NCBI RefSeq assembly: GCF_002102395.1
Contig: NZ_LQPZ01000040.1
Coordinates: 62,001-126,000, forward strand
Direction of reading: 5' to 3'
Length of the DNA: 64,000 bases
From: Mycolicibacillus trivialis
Lineage (GTDB): Bacteria > Actinomycetota > Actinomycetes > Mycobacteriales > Mycobacteriaceae
The position numbers were made by a program, and so were the translations under genes. Below, one piece after another: positions 27,897 to 37,138 of the stretch; position 1 is the first letter of the stretch, and every line of letters starts with the position of its first letter. The notes beneath the pieces are model-generated. The model was not told where the DNA came from. It saw only the letters and a list, made by a program, of their open reading frames with translations, and ran no database searches.

Positions 27897-29672
27897 CTAG
27901 GTCTGTCGCAGATCGAGTCGCGCCAGTAGCCGCACCGCGGTCGGGCTGATGCGGCGCATCGCGTAGCCCAGACGCGATTCGGGAGCGATCGGCAGCACCG
28001 GCGGGCCGGTGCGCACCGCTTTAACGATCGCCCTCGCCGTAGCCTCCGGGGTGTAGTTGCGGCGCCGGTAGGCGGCGTCGGCCTTCTCCCTGGCCCGGTC
28101 CTGCGCTTCGGCGCTCATCCCGGCGTAGACGGTGTTCTTGGCGATGTCGGTGTTGACGAAGCCGGGGCAGACGGCGGTGACGGCGATGCCGTCGTCGGCC
28201 AGGTCGGCGCGCAGCGATTCGCTGAACGCGAGCACCGCCGCCTTGGTGGTGCCGTAGGCGACCATCGACTTCGACGGCAGGAACGCCGCGGCCGATGCCA
28301 CGTTGATGATCGTGCCGCCCTCGCCGCGCTCGACCATCTGCTCGGCGAACGCGCGGGTGCCGTTGAGCACCCCGCGCAGGTTGACCGCCAGGATGTCGTC
28401 CCAGTTCTGCGCCGAGGTCTCCAGGAAGCGCCCGGCCATCCCGATGCCGGCGTTGTTGACCAGGATGTCGACCACCCCGTGTTCGGCTTTCACGTCGGCG
28501 GCGAGTGCGTTGACGGCGTCGCCGTCGGTGACGTCGACCTGGTAGACGGCGGCGTCCGCGCCGGCGTCGCGCACCGCTGCGGCGGTGTCGGCGGCGCCGT
28601 CCCGGTCGCGGTCGACGATGATGACGGTTCGCGCGCCGTGGCGGGCGAGTTCGATCGCGGTGGCCCGGCCGATGCCTGCGCCCGCGCCGGTGATCAGCGC
28701 GGTCTTCCCGGCGACCGCACCGCGGCGCCGGTGCGGGACGGCGGTCGGGGTGGAGTCGCCGGCGACCGCCCGGTCGACCCATTCGGCGGTGAGCCGCGCG
28801 ATGACGTCGGGACGGCTGGTGACCACCCAGTGCCCGCCCTCGATCGTCACGACCCGCCCGCCGGCGGGGATGGAACCGGTGAACCGTTGCAGCGCGGGGC
28901 TGACGAAGAGGTCCTTGCGCGGAACCAGCACCTGTACCGGCACCGTCGTCTCCGGGAGCTCGCGGGTGGGGGCCAACAGGGCACCGGGCATGTTGGCGCG
29001 GTAGAGGTTCAGCCCGTTGAGGTAGTCCTTGTCGGTGCGGGCCGCGTCGCGCTCCTGGCTGCGGGTGCTGGAGCGGCCGATGCGCTCAAGGCCGGTGATC
29101 ACCCGCGTTCCCAGACCCGAGCGGAACATCGCCTCGGGCACGCGCGGGGTCAAAAACAGCCAGATGTAGCCCGACGACACGGCCTGTTTGGCCACGTCGG
29201 CCACGCCGCGCGGGGTGCGTGCCGAGCGCAGGAATTTCCCCGCGTAATCCAGGTGCGGACCCGAAATCGACGTGTAGGAGCCGATTTTGGCAGCCAGCTC
29301 GGGATCGGTGACCGCGGCCCAGCCCTGGATCGAGCCCCAGTCATGGCCCAGCAGATGCACCTGGTCGACGCCGAGTTCGGCGATGACCGCGCCGATGTCG
29401 GCGACGAGCTGCTCCAGCCGGTAGGCCGACCGCTCCTGGGGGACCGCCGATTCGCCCGCGCCGCGCACGTCGAACGCCGCGACGTTGTAGCGGCCCGGGT
29501 TGGCGCTGATCAGCTCCTCGGCGACACCGTCCCAGACGTGGTGGTTGTCGGGGTAGCCGTGGACGGCCAGGATCGTCGGCCGGTCGGCGTCGATGTCGGT
29601 GTAGCGGTGGACGGCCAGCGCGATCCCGTCGGAAGCGGTGACGGTGGCGGTGGGCGGTGCCGGTGCGGTCAT
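27897..29672 (-). CDS. ephD: EphD: alpha/beta hydrolase fused to short-chain dehydrogenase
   Basis: 591 residues; EphD (Rv2214c) has 592. The N-terminal half (1-300) is an epoxide-hydrolase-like alpha/beta hydrolase with oxyanion motif HGYPDNHHVW, nucleophile Asp in GHDWGS and His in EGGHWVV. The C-terminal half (about 315-591) is an SDR with TGAGAGIGRA, NNAGIG and the active-site YGTTK. EphD has been tied to epoxide chemistry of mycolic acids. Here it sits between a ferritin-like protein and a [2Fe-2S] reductase with gaps of 7-8 bp, a context that suggests epoxide formation and processing in one pathway. Confidence 0.92.
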   Translation of the reverse strand: MTAPAPPTATVTASDGIALAVHRYTDIDADRPTILAVHGYPDNHHVWDGVAEELISANPGRYNVAAFDVRGAGESAVPQERSAYRLEQLVADIGAVIAELGVDQVHLLGHDWGSIQGWAAVTDPELAAKIGSYTSISGPHLDYAGKFLRSARTPRGVADVAKQAVSSGYIWLFLTPRVPEAMFRSGLGTRVITGLERIGRSSTRSQERDAARTDKDYLNGLNLYRANMPGALLAPTRELPETTVPVQVLVPRKDLFVSPALQRFTGSIPAGGRVVTIEGGHWVVTSRPDVIARLTAEWVDRAVAGDSTPTAVPHRRRGAVAGKTALITGAGAGIGRATAIELARHGARTVIIVDRDRDGAADTAAAVRDAGADAAVYQVDVTDGDAVNALAADVKAEHGVVDILVNNAGIGMAGRFLETSAQNWDDILAVNLRGVLNGTRAFAEQMVERGEGGTIINVASAAAFLPSKSMVAYGTTKAAVLAFSESLRADLADDGIAVTAVCPGFVNTDIAKNTVYAGMSAEAQDRAREKADAAYRRRNYTPEATARAIVKAVRTGPPVLPIAPESRLGYAMRRISPTAVRLLARLDLRQT

Positions 29673-29679
29673 CGGGGCC

Positions 29680-30588
29680 TCAGTGGGTGGCTCGGGCGGC
29701 CGGGGAGACCGCGAGGTAGTTGACAGCCTTCTCGATACCGCCGAGTTCCGACGGGTGGAAACCGGGCCGATAGTAGGCGCCGATCACCCGCAGAAACCGC
29801 CAGGGAGCGGGCACCAGACCGCGACGCGCGGAGGTGAACCAGTCCCGCCAGCGCGGCTTGGCGCCGGCCGGCAACTCGGGGTCGACGCTGTACATGTAGC
29901 GCAGGCCACGCACCCACAGCAGCAGCATCAGCGGGGTGACCAGCAGCTGGGTCCGCACCTGGCGCCAGTAGCCGGATTGCAGGTGCTTCATCACGTCGAA
30001 GGCGACGGCCTTGTGCTCGACCTCCTCGGCGCCGTGCCAGCGCAGCATGTCCAGCATCACCGGGTGGGTGCCGATCGCATCGTGGGCGGGGGTGTCGAGG
30101 ATCCACTCCCCGAGGATCGCCGTGTAGTGCTCGATGGCGGCCACCAACGCGACCCGTTCGAGCAGCCAGGCGCGCTGACGCCGGATGCTCCACTGCGGCC
30201 GGTCGCCGAGCAGTTTCTCGAACAGCCAGCGCATCTGGTCGGTGAACGGCGACATGTCGATGCCGTTGGCGGCGAAGTAGTCCACCACTCCGGCGTGGGC
30301 CTGGGAGTGCAGCGCTTCCTGGCCGATGAAACCCTGCACATCGAGGCGCAGTTGCTCGTCGCGGATCAGCGGCAGCGCCTGTTTGAACACCTCGACGAAG
30401 AATTCCTCGCCGGCCGGCAGCAGCAGGTGCAGCACGTTGCAGAAGTGCGTGCTGAACGGTTCGCCGGGCACGTAGTGCACCGGCAGGTCCGCCCAGTCGA
30501 ACTCGACGTCGCGGGCCTGCAGCACGATGCGTTCGTGGTCGAGCGTGCGGTCGTGCGGACCCGCTGCCCTATCGTCGACGGTGAGCAT
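29680..30588 (-). CDS. Ferritin-like helical protein of the 'metal-dependent hydrolase' family PF10118 (Rv2777c-like)
   Basis: 302 residues, almost all helical. Metal-ligand candidates follow the di-iron order: an acidic pair or Glu (about 61-66, GEEFFVE), Glu91-x2-His94 (GQEALH), Glu153 (AIEHYT) and Glu189-x2-His192 (AEEVEH). This is the E...ExxH...E...ExxH signature of carboxylate-bridged di-iron oxygenases. The family label 'hydrolase' is only predicted. A hydrophobic segment near 215-235 may touch the membrane. I chose the second ATG (30588) because CAGGAGG lies 5-6 nt before it. It heads an operon with ephD and a [2Fe-2S] reductase. Confidence 0.8.
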   Translation of the reverse strand: MLTVDDRAAGPHDRTLDHERIVLQARDVEFDWADLPVHYVPGEPFSTHFCNVLHLLLPAGEEFFVEVFKQALPLIRDEQLRLDVQGFIGQEALHSQAHAGVVDYFAANGIDMSPFTDQMRWLFEKLLGDRPQWSIRRQRAWLLERVALVAAIEHYTAILGEWILDTPAHDAIGTHPVMLDMLRWHGAEEVEHKAVAFDVMKHLQSGYWRQVRTQLLVTPLMLLLWVRGLRYMYSVDPELPAGAKPRWRDWFTSARRGLVPAPWRFLRVIGAYYRPGFHPSELGGIEKAVNYLAVSPAARATH

Positions 30589-30792
30589 TCCGACCTCCTG
30601 ACTGGTCATCCGGCCGCAAACTACTTTACAAATATCGATCGTTTGTCTTATACATGGACATACATCGTCGTCAAGTATACCCGGGACCGCCGGTACTGGG
30701 AAGACCTTGCCCGCCGCACTCGCGGCGCTGCCTGAGCCGCCGCAGGTCGGACGTCATCGGCCGATGGTAAGTCGGGCTGGGACAATCCGGCC

Positions 30793-31728
30793 ATGACCTA
30801 CTCGGTTGTCCTGCGCGACCCGGACAGTGGCGCGCTCGGCGTGGCCGCCCAATCCCACTACCTCGCGGTCGGGGCGGTGGTTCCGTGGGCGCGGGCCGGC
30901 GTCGGCGCGGTCGCCAGCCAGGCCATCCCCGACCCCCGCTACGGTGCGCAGGGCCTGGCCGCAATGGACGCCGGCGCCACCGCCCCCGAGGCGCTGCGCG
31001 GCCTGCTCGCCGCCGACGTCGCCCCGCAGTTGCGCCAGGTGGCGATGGTCGACGCCGCGGGCCGGGTGGCGGTGCACACCGGTGAGCGCTGCATCCCGGC
31101 CGCCGGGGCGCGTCACGGCGCTGGCTGGAGTGTGCAGGGCAACATGCTCGCCGACGAGGCGGTGCTCGACGCGATGGCCGCGGCGCTCACCGAGCCGACC
31201 GCACCGGCGGATCTGTCGCGCCGGTTGCTGGCGGTGCTGCGAGCGGGTGAGGATGCGGGCGGCGATGTGCGCGGCAGCCAGGCCGCGGCGTTGCGAGTGG
31301 TCACCGGTGACCGTCGCGCCGACGGTGGGGTGCTGGTCGACCTACGCGTCGACGACGCCGTCGACGCGGTCGCCGAGTTGGACCGACTGCTGTCCCGCCA
31401 CGAGGCCACCACCGCGCTGGGTGCGGCCTTCGCCTTGATCATCGATGATGCCGCCGAACTGCCGGCCGGGCTGATCGAGGCGGTCAGCGCCGGCACCCGA
31501 CGGGCCGAACAGCTGCTGGGGGCCAACCCCGAGCCGGCACTGTGGCGCGCGGTGCTGTTGGCCCGCGCGGGACGCCCGGCCGAGGCACGCACCGAGTACC
31601 TCGCCGCGCTGCGCATCCAGCCGCGCCTGCACGACGTCGGCGCGAAGTTGGCCGCGGTCGGGTTCCTCCCCGAGACGGCGGCGACCACACTCTGCGCCGA
31701 TCCGGCATGTCCGCCGGGCGCACTATAA
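30793..31728 (+). CDS. DUF1028 family protein
   Basis: 311 residues. The DUF1028 core covers about 1-215: SVVLRDPDSGALGVAAQSHYLAVGAVVPWA, GVGAVASQAIPDPRYGAQGL, GWSVQGNMLADEAVLDAM and ADGGVLVDLRVDDAVDAVAEL. The fold is Ntn-hydrolase-like, but no activity is established. The last ~90 residues look like a helical, TPR-like extension (EPALWRAVLLARAGRPAEARTEYLAALRIQPRL). There is no signal peptide. It overlaps or abuts nothing upstream. Its stop lies just before the promoter of the HNH gene. Confidence 0.82.
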   Translation: MTYSVVLRDPDSGALGVAAQSHYLAVGAVVPWARAGVGAVASQAIPDPRYGAQGLAAMDAGATAPEALRGLLAADVAPQLRQVAMVDAAGRVAVHTGERCIPAAGARHGAGWSVQGNMLADEAVLDAMAAALTEPTAPADLSRRLLAVLRAGEDAGGDVRGSQAAALRVVTGDRRADGGVLVDLRVDDAVDAVAELDRLLSRHEATTALGAAFALIIDDAAELPAGLIEAVSAGTRRAEQLLGANPEPALWRAVLLARAGRPAEARTEYLAALRIQPRLHDVGAKLAAVGFLPETAATTLCADPACPPGAL

Positions 31729-31744
31729 TCGAAAGTATGTTCGA
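31724..31744 (+). promoter_or_regulatory. TATAAT -10 and LexA-like SOS box on the HNH start codon
   Basis: A perfect TATAAT (31724-31729) lies 7 nt before the ATG at 31737, a leaderless layout. TCGAAAGTATGTTCGA (31729-31744) matches the mycobacterial SOS box TCGAAC-N4-GTTCGA with one mismatch (A for C). The box covers the end of the -10, the predicted transcription start and the start codon, so LexA binding would block initiation. Several DUF222/13E12 genes of M. tuberculosis are known LexA targets. Confidence 0.78.
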
Positions 31745-33272
31745 TGCTTTGCCGATAGATCTCCCGGATCTGCCCGACGCCGACGATCCGACCGTGGCCG
31801 CGGCCATCGCCGGCTGGGCGCGGATCGAAGCCGCCGCCGCGGCACGGCGGTTGGCCGCCATCGCCGAGTTGACGGCCCGCCGGGCCGAAACCACCACCGG
31901 CCGCGAGCTGTGGTCCTGCGACGACTGGGACGCCACCGCCGCCGAGGTCGCCGCCGCACTGCGCATCAGCCACGGCAAGGCCTCCGGCCAGATGTATTTG
32001 GCCAAATCGCTACGCGACAGGTTGCCCCGGATCGCGGCGCTGTTCGCCGACGGCCGGCTGAGCGCCCAACTGGTGTCCACCATTTCGTGGCACAGCGCCT
32101 TGATCAAGGACCCCGACGCCCTGGGGCGGGTGGATTCCACCCTGGCCGGCGATGCGCTGCGCTACGGGCCGATGTCGGCGACCAAGACCGCGGCGGCCAT
32201 CGACGCGATCATCGACCGGCACGACCCCGGGGCGCTGCGCCAGACCCGGGCGAGCTCACGCTGCCGTGACCTGGTCGTCGACACCCGCGAGAGCAGGCAC
32301 GGCACCACCCCGCTGTGGGGCCGGCTGTACGCCCACGACGCGACCGCGCTCGACCGGCGGCTGATGCGGATGGCTCACGAGGTCTGCGACGACGACCCAC
32401 GCACCGTCGCGCAACGTCGCGCCGACGCACTCGGCGCATTGGCCGCCGGACGCGACCGGCTGGTCTGCGGCTGCGGCAGCCCGCAGTGCCCGCCGGCCAC
32501 CGAGGTTGCGCCGGGATCTGCCGGCGCGGTCATCCACGTGCTCGCCGACGCGGCGACGATGGACACCCCGGTGGACAACCACAACAGCGGCCAACACCCG
32601 CTGCCGCCGACCGGTGACCTGAGCTTGACCGATCCGCCGCTGCCGGAGCCCGACCGGCCGGCGACCACCGCACCTCCGGCTCTGCTGCTCGGCGGGCCGC
32701 CGATTCCGGCGCCGTTGCTCGCCGAGTTGATCCGGAACGGTGCGACGGTACGTCCGGTCTGGCTGCCGGATCCGGCGGATCCACCCGAGACCGGATACCG
32801 GCCCTCGGCGCGGCTGGACGAGTTCGTCCGGTTGCGCGACATGACGTGCCGGTTCCCGGGCTGCGATCATCCGGCCGAGTTCTGCGACGTCGACCACACC
32901 ATTGCGTACGGCGATGGTGGCTGGACCCACCCGTCGAACCTCAAGGTTTTATGCCGAAAACACCACTTGCTCAAGACTTTTTGGACCGGATGGCGTGACG
33001 TCCAGTACCCCGACGGCACCGTGGAGTGGACCAGCCCCACCGGCCGGGTCTACACCACCAACCCGGGAAGCCGGCTGCTGTTCCCGCGGCTGTGCCGCCC
33101 CACCGGCCGACTGCCCGCAACCGCACCGCGGCCACGCCCCGGCGGCGGGCGCGCGATGATGATGCCGCTGCGAAAACGCTCCCGCTGCCAAGACCGCGCG
33201 CACCGCATCGACGGCGAGCGCAACCTCAACGCCGCGCACGTCGCCGAGCGCAACCAGCCGCCACCGTTCTGA
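31737..33272 (+). CDS. DUF222 / HNH endonuclease (13E12 family)
   Basis: 511 residues. The N-terminal DUF222 region covers about 1-300 (AAIAELTARRAETTTGRELW, LRISHGKASGQMYLAKSL, VSTISWHSALI, MSATKTAAAIDAII). The C-terminal HNH nuclease motif is MTCRFPGCDHPAEFCDVDHTIAYGDGGWTHPSNLKVLCRKHH, with the Cys pairs that bind zinc and the DH...N...H catalytic residues. Members of this repeat family occur in many copies in mycobacteria; several are DNA-damage induced. The basic C-tail (RKRSRCQDRAHRIDGERN) may bind DNA. The start at 31737 is set by the TATAAT 7 nt before it. Confidence 0.9.
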   Translation: MFDALPIDLPDLPDADDPTVAAAIAGWARIEAAAAARRLAAIAELTARRAETTTGRELWSCDDWDATAAEVAAALRISHGKASGQMYLAKSLRDRLPRIAALFADGRLSAQLVSTISWHSALIKDPDALGRVDSTLAGDALRYGPMSATKTAAAIDAIIDRHDPGALRQTRASSRCRDLVVDTRESRHGTTPLWGRLYAHDATALDRRLMRMAHEVCDDDPRTVAQRRADALGALAAGRDRLVCGCGSPQCPPATEVAPGSAGAVIHVLADAATMDTPVDNHNSGQHPLPPTGDLSLTDPPLPEPDRPATTAPPALLLGGPPIPAPLLAELIRNGATVRPVWLPDPADPPETGYRPSARLDEFVRLRDMTCRFPGCDHPAEFCDVDHTIAYGDGGWTHPSNLKVLCRKHHLLKTFWTGWRDVQYPDGTVEWTSPTGRVYTTNPGSRLLFPRLCRPTGRLPATAPRPRPGGGRAMMMPLRKRSRCQDRAHRIDGERNLNAAHVAERNQPPPF

Positions 33273-33309
33273 CCCGCCTGTGCTCCGCCGCCGGGAGTCG
33301 CCCGATCGG

Positions 33310-34314
33310 TCATCCCACGCCGAGCGCCGGCCCCACGGTGGTGTTCCAGGATTCCTGCATCTCCGATTCGAACAGCCCCCAGGTGTGCGAGCCCGCCGGC
33401 CGGACGACGTAATTGACCGGCACCCCGGCAGCCGCGGCAGCGTCGGCGAACCGACGGGTGCTGTCGGCGATGATTCGTTCAATGAGCCCGCCGGTGACGT
33501 TCGGCCCGAAGCCGGGCGGCAGCCGGTCCACGTCGCCGACCTCACCGCTGGCCGAGGCGGCGACATAGAGCGCGACACCACGCAGCTTTTCGACGTTCTT
33601 GGACGGGTCGTGCACCGCCCACAGCGGATCGCCCGGGGGTCCCCACATATTGTCGGCGCTGGCGCCACCACCCATCAACGTCATCGCCACCTGCTGACGG
33701 TCGTCGGCCGGGGTGAGCAGACCGCTGTAGGAGGCCGCCGCCTGGTAGCGCCCGGGAGCCTGCACGGCGTAGTCGAGCGCGGTGCCGCCGGTGCTGGACA
33801 ACCCACCCACCGCGTTGCGTCCGTTGGTGTTGTACTGCGCATCGATCAGCGGTGGCAGTTCCTGGGTCATGTAGGTCTGGTACTGCTTGGACGGGTCGTT
33901 GACCCAGTCGGTGTACCAACTGAACTGACCGCCCAGCGGCGAGACCACGTTGACGTTCCGGTCGCCGAAGAAGCCCGGGATGTCGGCCATGCCGAACCAG
34001 CTTTTGGTGCCCGGCGCCCAGGAGCCGCCCGGGTCGAGGTTGTCGCCGCCGTCGATGCCCGGCAGCAGGTAGAACACCGGCGCCCCACTGTTCGGCGCCT
34101 TGTACACGTCGTTGACGATGACCTTGTTCATCGACGGGGAGTAAACCGAGACCTTGTCCCATCGATCGCTCACCGACTCGATGCCGGTGATGTGCGCTCC
34201 CTGAGCGGCTTCGGCCCCGGCCGGTTCGGCGGTCGAGGCGGGTGTGGCCTGCACGCCCAGAGCGAACAGCAGGGCGGAGGCGAAGACGGCGATACGCCGT
34301 GGCGATGTGATCAC
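33310..34314 (-). CDS. Secreted mycolyltransferase-like esterase (antigen 85 family relative)
   Basis: 334 residues from the GTG at 34314. The signal peptide is ITSPRRIAVFASALLFALGVQATPASTA. The mature alpha/beta hydrolase has the nucleophile Ser173 in GLSSTGGTALDYA (compare GLSMAG in Ag85), an oxyanion-side GIDGGDN segment and the final His in RPAGSHTWGLFESEM. Members of this esterase family include Ag85 and corynomycolyltransferases that move mycolates onto trehalose or arabinogalactan. The sequence differs enough from FbpA/B/C that the substrate is uncertain. A TTG start 36 bp upstream is possible but has no ribosome site. Confidence 0.8.
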   Translation of the reverse strand: MITSPRRIAVFASALLFALGVQATPASTAEPAGAEAAQGAHITGIESVSDRWDKVSVYSPSMNKVIVNDVYKAPNSGAPVFYLLPGIDGGDNLDPGGSWAPGTKSWFGMADIPGFFGDRNVNVVSPLGGQFSWYTDWVNDPSKQYQTYMTQELPPLIDAQYNTNGRNAVGGLSSTGGTALDYAVQAPGRYQAAASYSGLLTPADDRQQVAMTLMGGGASADNMWGPPGDPLWAVHDPSKNVEKLRGVALYVAASASGEVGDVDRLPPGFGPNVTGGLIERIIADSTRRFADAAAAAGVPVNYVVRPAGSHTWGLFESEMQESWNTTVGPALGVG

Positions 34315-34401
34315 CCGCAAATTATTAAGGTGTTGTTCAGGAAATGACAACCTTTTGCGCAGATTCAGGTCGACCGTCCGGCAAACCGGGTTCAGCGCGC
34401 C

Positions 34402-35430
34402 CTATTCACCGGCCGCCAGGCCAGCGACGATCTCACCTGCCGACCCAGCCCGGGCGGCGGCGTGCGCGGTGCCGGCCCACAGGCTGGCGCCCTGCGGGTC
34501 GCCCGCCGCGACCGCGGCTTTGCGGATCGGCGCGGTCAGGTGCTGCAACTCCGGATAGGCCGGCGGCGCGATCGGATCGAATCGGCGGGTGAAGTCGTTG
34601 ACCAGGCTGCGCGCGTAGCGCCCCGAGAACGCCCGGGTCACGACGGTGGCACTGAACGCCGGGTTCTGCAGCGCCGCGCGGTGCACCGGGTTGGTGCCGG
34701 CCTCCTCGGTCAGCAGCAGGACGGTTCCGACCTGAGCGGCCACCGCTCCCCCGGCCCGCACGGCGGCGACATCGGCGGCGCTGCCCAACCCGCCCGCGGC
34801 GATCAGCGGCAGGTCGGTCACCGCGCGGACCCGGTCGAGCAGGGTGGCCAGCGGTGCGGCGCCGGGCTCATCCCCGGTCCGGAAGGTGCCGCGGTGCCCG
34901 CCGGCACCCGGGCCCTGCACCACCAGGCCGTCGGCGCCGGCCCGCACCGCCTGCGCCGCCTCCGGTGCCGAGGTGACGGTGACCAGCGTCAGCACACCAC
35001 GCTGCCGCAACCGGTCCAGAACCGCGGCCGGCGGGCATCCGAAGGTGAACGAGGCGACCTCCGGCGCCAGGTCGGCGATCACGTCGAGTTTGGCGGCCCA
35101 CCCGTCGTCGTCGCCGGGCCGCGGAGTCCCCACCTGGGCGCCGTAATGCTCGGCCCACACCGCTAATTCGTCGCAGTAGCGCTGCACCTCATCGGCGTCG
35201 GAGCGGTCCTGCTGCGGCACGAACACGTTCACCGCGAGCGGACCCGAGGTCAGTGCGCGGGCCGCCTCGATGGTCTCGGCGAAGCGTTCCGCGCTCAGAT
35301 AGCCGCCGGCCAGGAAACCCAGCCCACCGGCCTCGGAGACCGCCGCCGCCAACTCCGGGGTGCTCGGCCCGCCGGCCATCGGCGCACCCACCACCGGGAT
35401 ATCCAGTTCTTCCAGACTGAACGCCACCAC
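34402..35430 (-). CDS. Nitronate monooxygenase family FMN protein (Rv2781c-like)
   Basis: 342 residues forming a TIM barrel of the 2-nitropropane dioxygenase/nitronate monooxygenase group. Motifs: VVGAPMAGGPSTPELAAAVSEAGGLGFL, SFTFGCPP, ADGLVVQGPGAGGHRGTF, LPLIAAGGLGSAADVAAV and the phosphate-binding AAQVGTVLLLTEEAGTNPVHR. FMN-dependent enzymes of this class oxidise toxic alkyl nitronates such as propionate-3-nitronate. The start is GTG, with a second GTG as the next codon. It stands just upstream of the pepR-gpsI block, as Rv2781c does. Confidence 0.9.
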   Translation of the reverse strand: MVAFSLEELDIPVVGAPMAGGPSTPELAAAVSEAGGLGFLAGGYLSAERFAETIEAARALTSGPLAVNVFVPQQDRSDADEVQRYCDELAVWAEHYGAQVGTPRPGDDDGWAAKLDVIADLAPEVASFTFGCPPAAVLDRLRQRGVLTLVTVTSAPEAAQAVRAGADGLVVQGPGAGGHRGTFRTGDEPGAAPLATLLDRVRAVTDLPLIAAGGLGSAADVAAVRAGGAVAAQVGTVLLLTEEAGTNPVHRAALQNPAFSATVVTRAFSGRYARSLVNDFTRRFDPIAPPAYPELQHLTAPIRKAAVAAGDPQGASLWAGTAHAAARAGSAGEIVAGLAAGE

Positions 35431-35471
35431 TGCAGTCTGCCACTGCGCCGCGACCGCACCGCACGCCGCAG

Positions 35472-37086
35472 TTAGAGACCCAACAGCCGAACCGCCTCAC
35501 TGCGCAGGTCCACTTTGCGTATCTTGCCGGTCACGGTCATCGGGAACTCGGCGACGACGCCCACATACCGCGGGACCTTGAAGTGGGCGATCCGGCCCCG
35601 CGCGAACTCGGCCACCGCTGCGACGTCCAGCACCGCCGAACCCGGCCGCAGCCGGAGCCACGCGTAGAGCTCCTCGCCGTAGCGGTCATCGGGCACCCCG
35701 ACCACGGCCGCCTCGACGATGTCGGGATGCGTCTGCAGGAACTCCTCCACCTCGCGGGGATAGATGTTCTCCCCGCCGCGGATCACCATCTCCTTGATGC
35801 GGCCGACGATGCGGCAGTAGCCGTCCTCGCGCATCACCGCCAGATCACCGGAGTGCAGCCAGCCGTCGTCGTCGATCACGGCGGCGCTGCGCTGCTCGTC
35901 GGCCCAGTAGCCGCGCATCACCGAGTAGCCCCGCGTGCAGAACTCACCGGGGACCCCGCGCGGCACCGTCGCACCGGTGGCCGGGTCGACGAGCTTGATC
36001 TCCACGTGCGGGTGCACCCGGCCGACGGTCTCGGTGCGCCGCTGCAGGTCGTCGTCGGGGACGGGTCTGACAGGACACCGGCGAGGTTTCGGTCATGCCG
36101 TAGCAGATCGCCACACCGGTCATGTGCATCTCCTCGATGCACCGGGTCATCAGCTCGGCCGGGCAGCTCGCGCCGGACATGATCCCGGTGCGCAGGGTAG
36201 ACAGGTCCCGGTCGGCGAAGGACGGTTCGGCCAGCATGGCGGCGAACATCGTCGGGACTCCGTAGACCACCGTGCAGCGCTCGGCCTGCACAGCGGCCAG
36301 GGTGGCGGCGGCGTCGAAACCCGGTGCCGGGATCACGATCGTGGCGCCGTGGCTGGTCGCCCCGAGGTTGCCCATCACCATCCCGAAGCAGTGATAGAAC
36401 GGCACCGGCAGGCACATTCGATCGGCAGCGGTCAGGCCGAGCAGTTCGGTGACGAAGAAGCCGTTGTTGAGGATGTTGCGGTGCGACAACGTCGCACCTT
36501 TCGGGAAACCTGTGGTGCCCGAGGTGTATTGGATGTTGATCGGGTCATCGTTGTCCAACTCCGCGGCGCACGACCTCAACCGGTCCGGCGCGACACTCGA
36601 CGCCCCGTCGAGCAGTGCGTCCCAACTGTCGGTTCCGAGGAACACCGACTGCCGCAGGTCCGGGCAATCGTCGCGCACGGCGGCGACCATGGCGGCGTAG
36701 TCGGAGCGTTTGAAGGCCGTGGCGGAGATCAGGGTGTGCACGCCGGACTGGTTGAGCGCGTAGGCCAACTCGTTGGTGCGGTAGGCGGGGTTGATGTTGA
36801 CCAGGATGGCGCCGATCTTGGCGGTGGCGTACTGCACCAGGACCCACTGCGCGCAGTTGGGTGCCCAGATCCCGACCCGGGTGCCCCGTTCGACGCCCAG
36901 CGCCAGCAACCCGCGCGCGACTCGGTCGATCTCGGCGTTGAACTCGCCGTAGCTCCACCGCGCGCCGGTCGCGACCTCGACGAGGGCTTCCGCGTCGGGG
37001 TCGGCCGCCACCGTCCGCTCGAGGTTGGCGCCGATCGTCTCCTCCAGCAGCGGGGGGCCGGTGGGCCCGGCGGCGTAGGACAGCAT
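35472..37086 (-). pseudogene. Acyl-CoA ligase (FadD) split by a 1-bp insertion
   Basis: Two frames together encode one AMP-forming acyl-CoA synthetase. The first (from ATG 37086) holds the AMP loop IQYTSGTTGFPKGATLS and YGMTETSPVSCQTRP. The second (to 35472) holds GYWADEQRSAAVIDDDGWLHSGDLAVMREDGYCRIVGRIKEMVIRGGENIYP and the catalytic-Lys tail MTVTGKIRKVDL. The break is at the run of four G at 36057-36060 (CCCC in the coding sense). Three would restore RPDDDLQRRTETVGRVHPHVEI and a protein of about 537 residues, the length of FadD35-type enzymes. All motifs are otherwise intact, so the lesion is very recent or a sequencing error in a homopolymer. Confidence 0.82.
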
Positions 37087-37138
37087 CGGTCTCGATTCTC
37101 GCCGATCGTGGCTCAGTCGGCCAACGGCCGAGGACCGA

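Noticed and set aside
30610..30792. Possible operator in the 183-bp gap before the PF10118 gene (ACAAA...TTTGT, TGTC-N9-GACA)
   Set aside because: The arms are only 4-5 bp and the centres do not pair; too weak to call.
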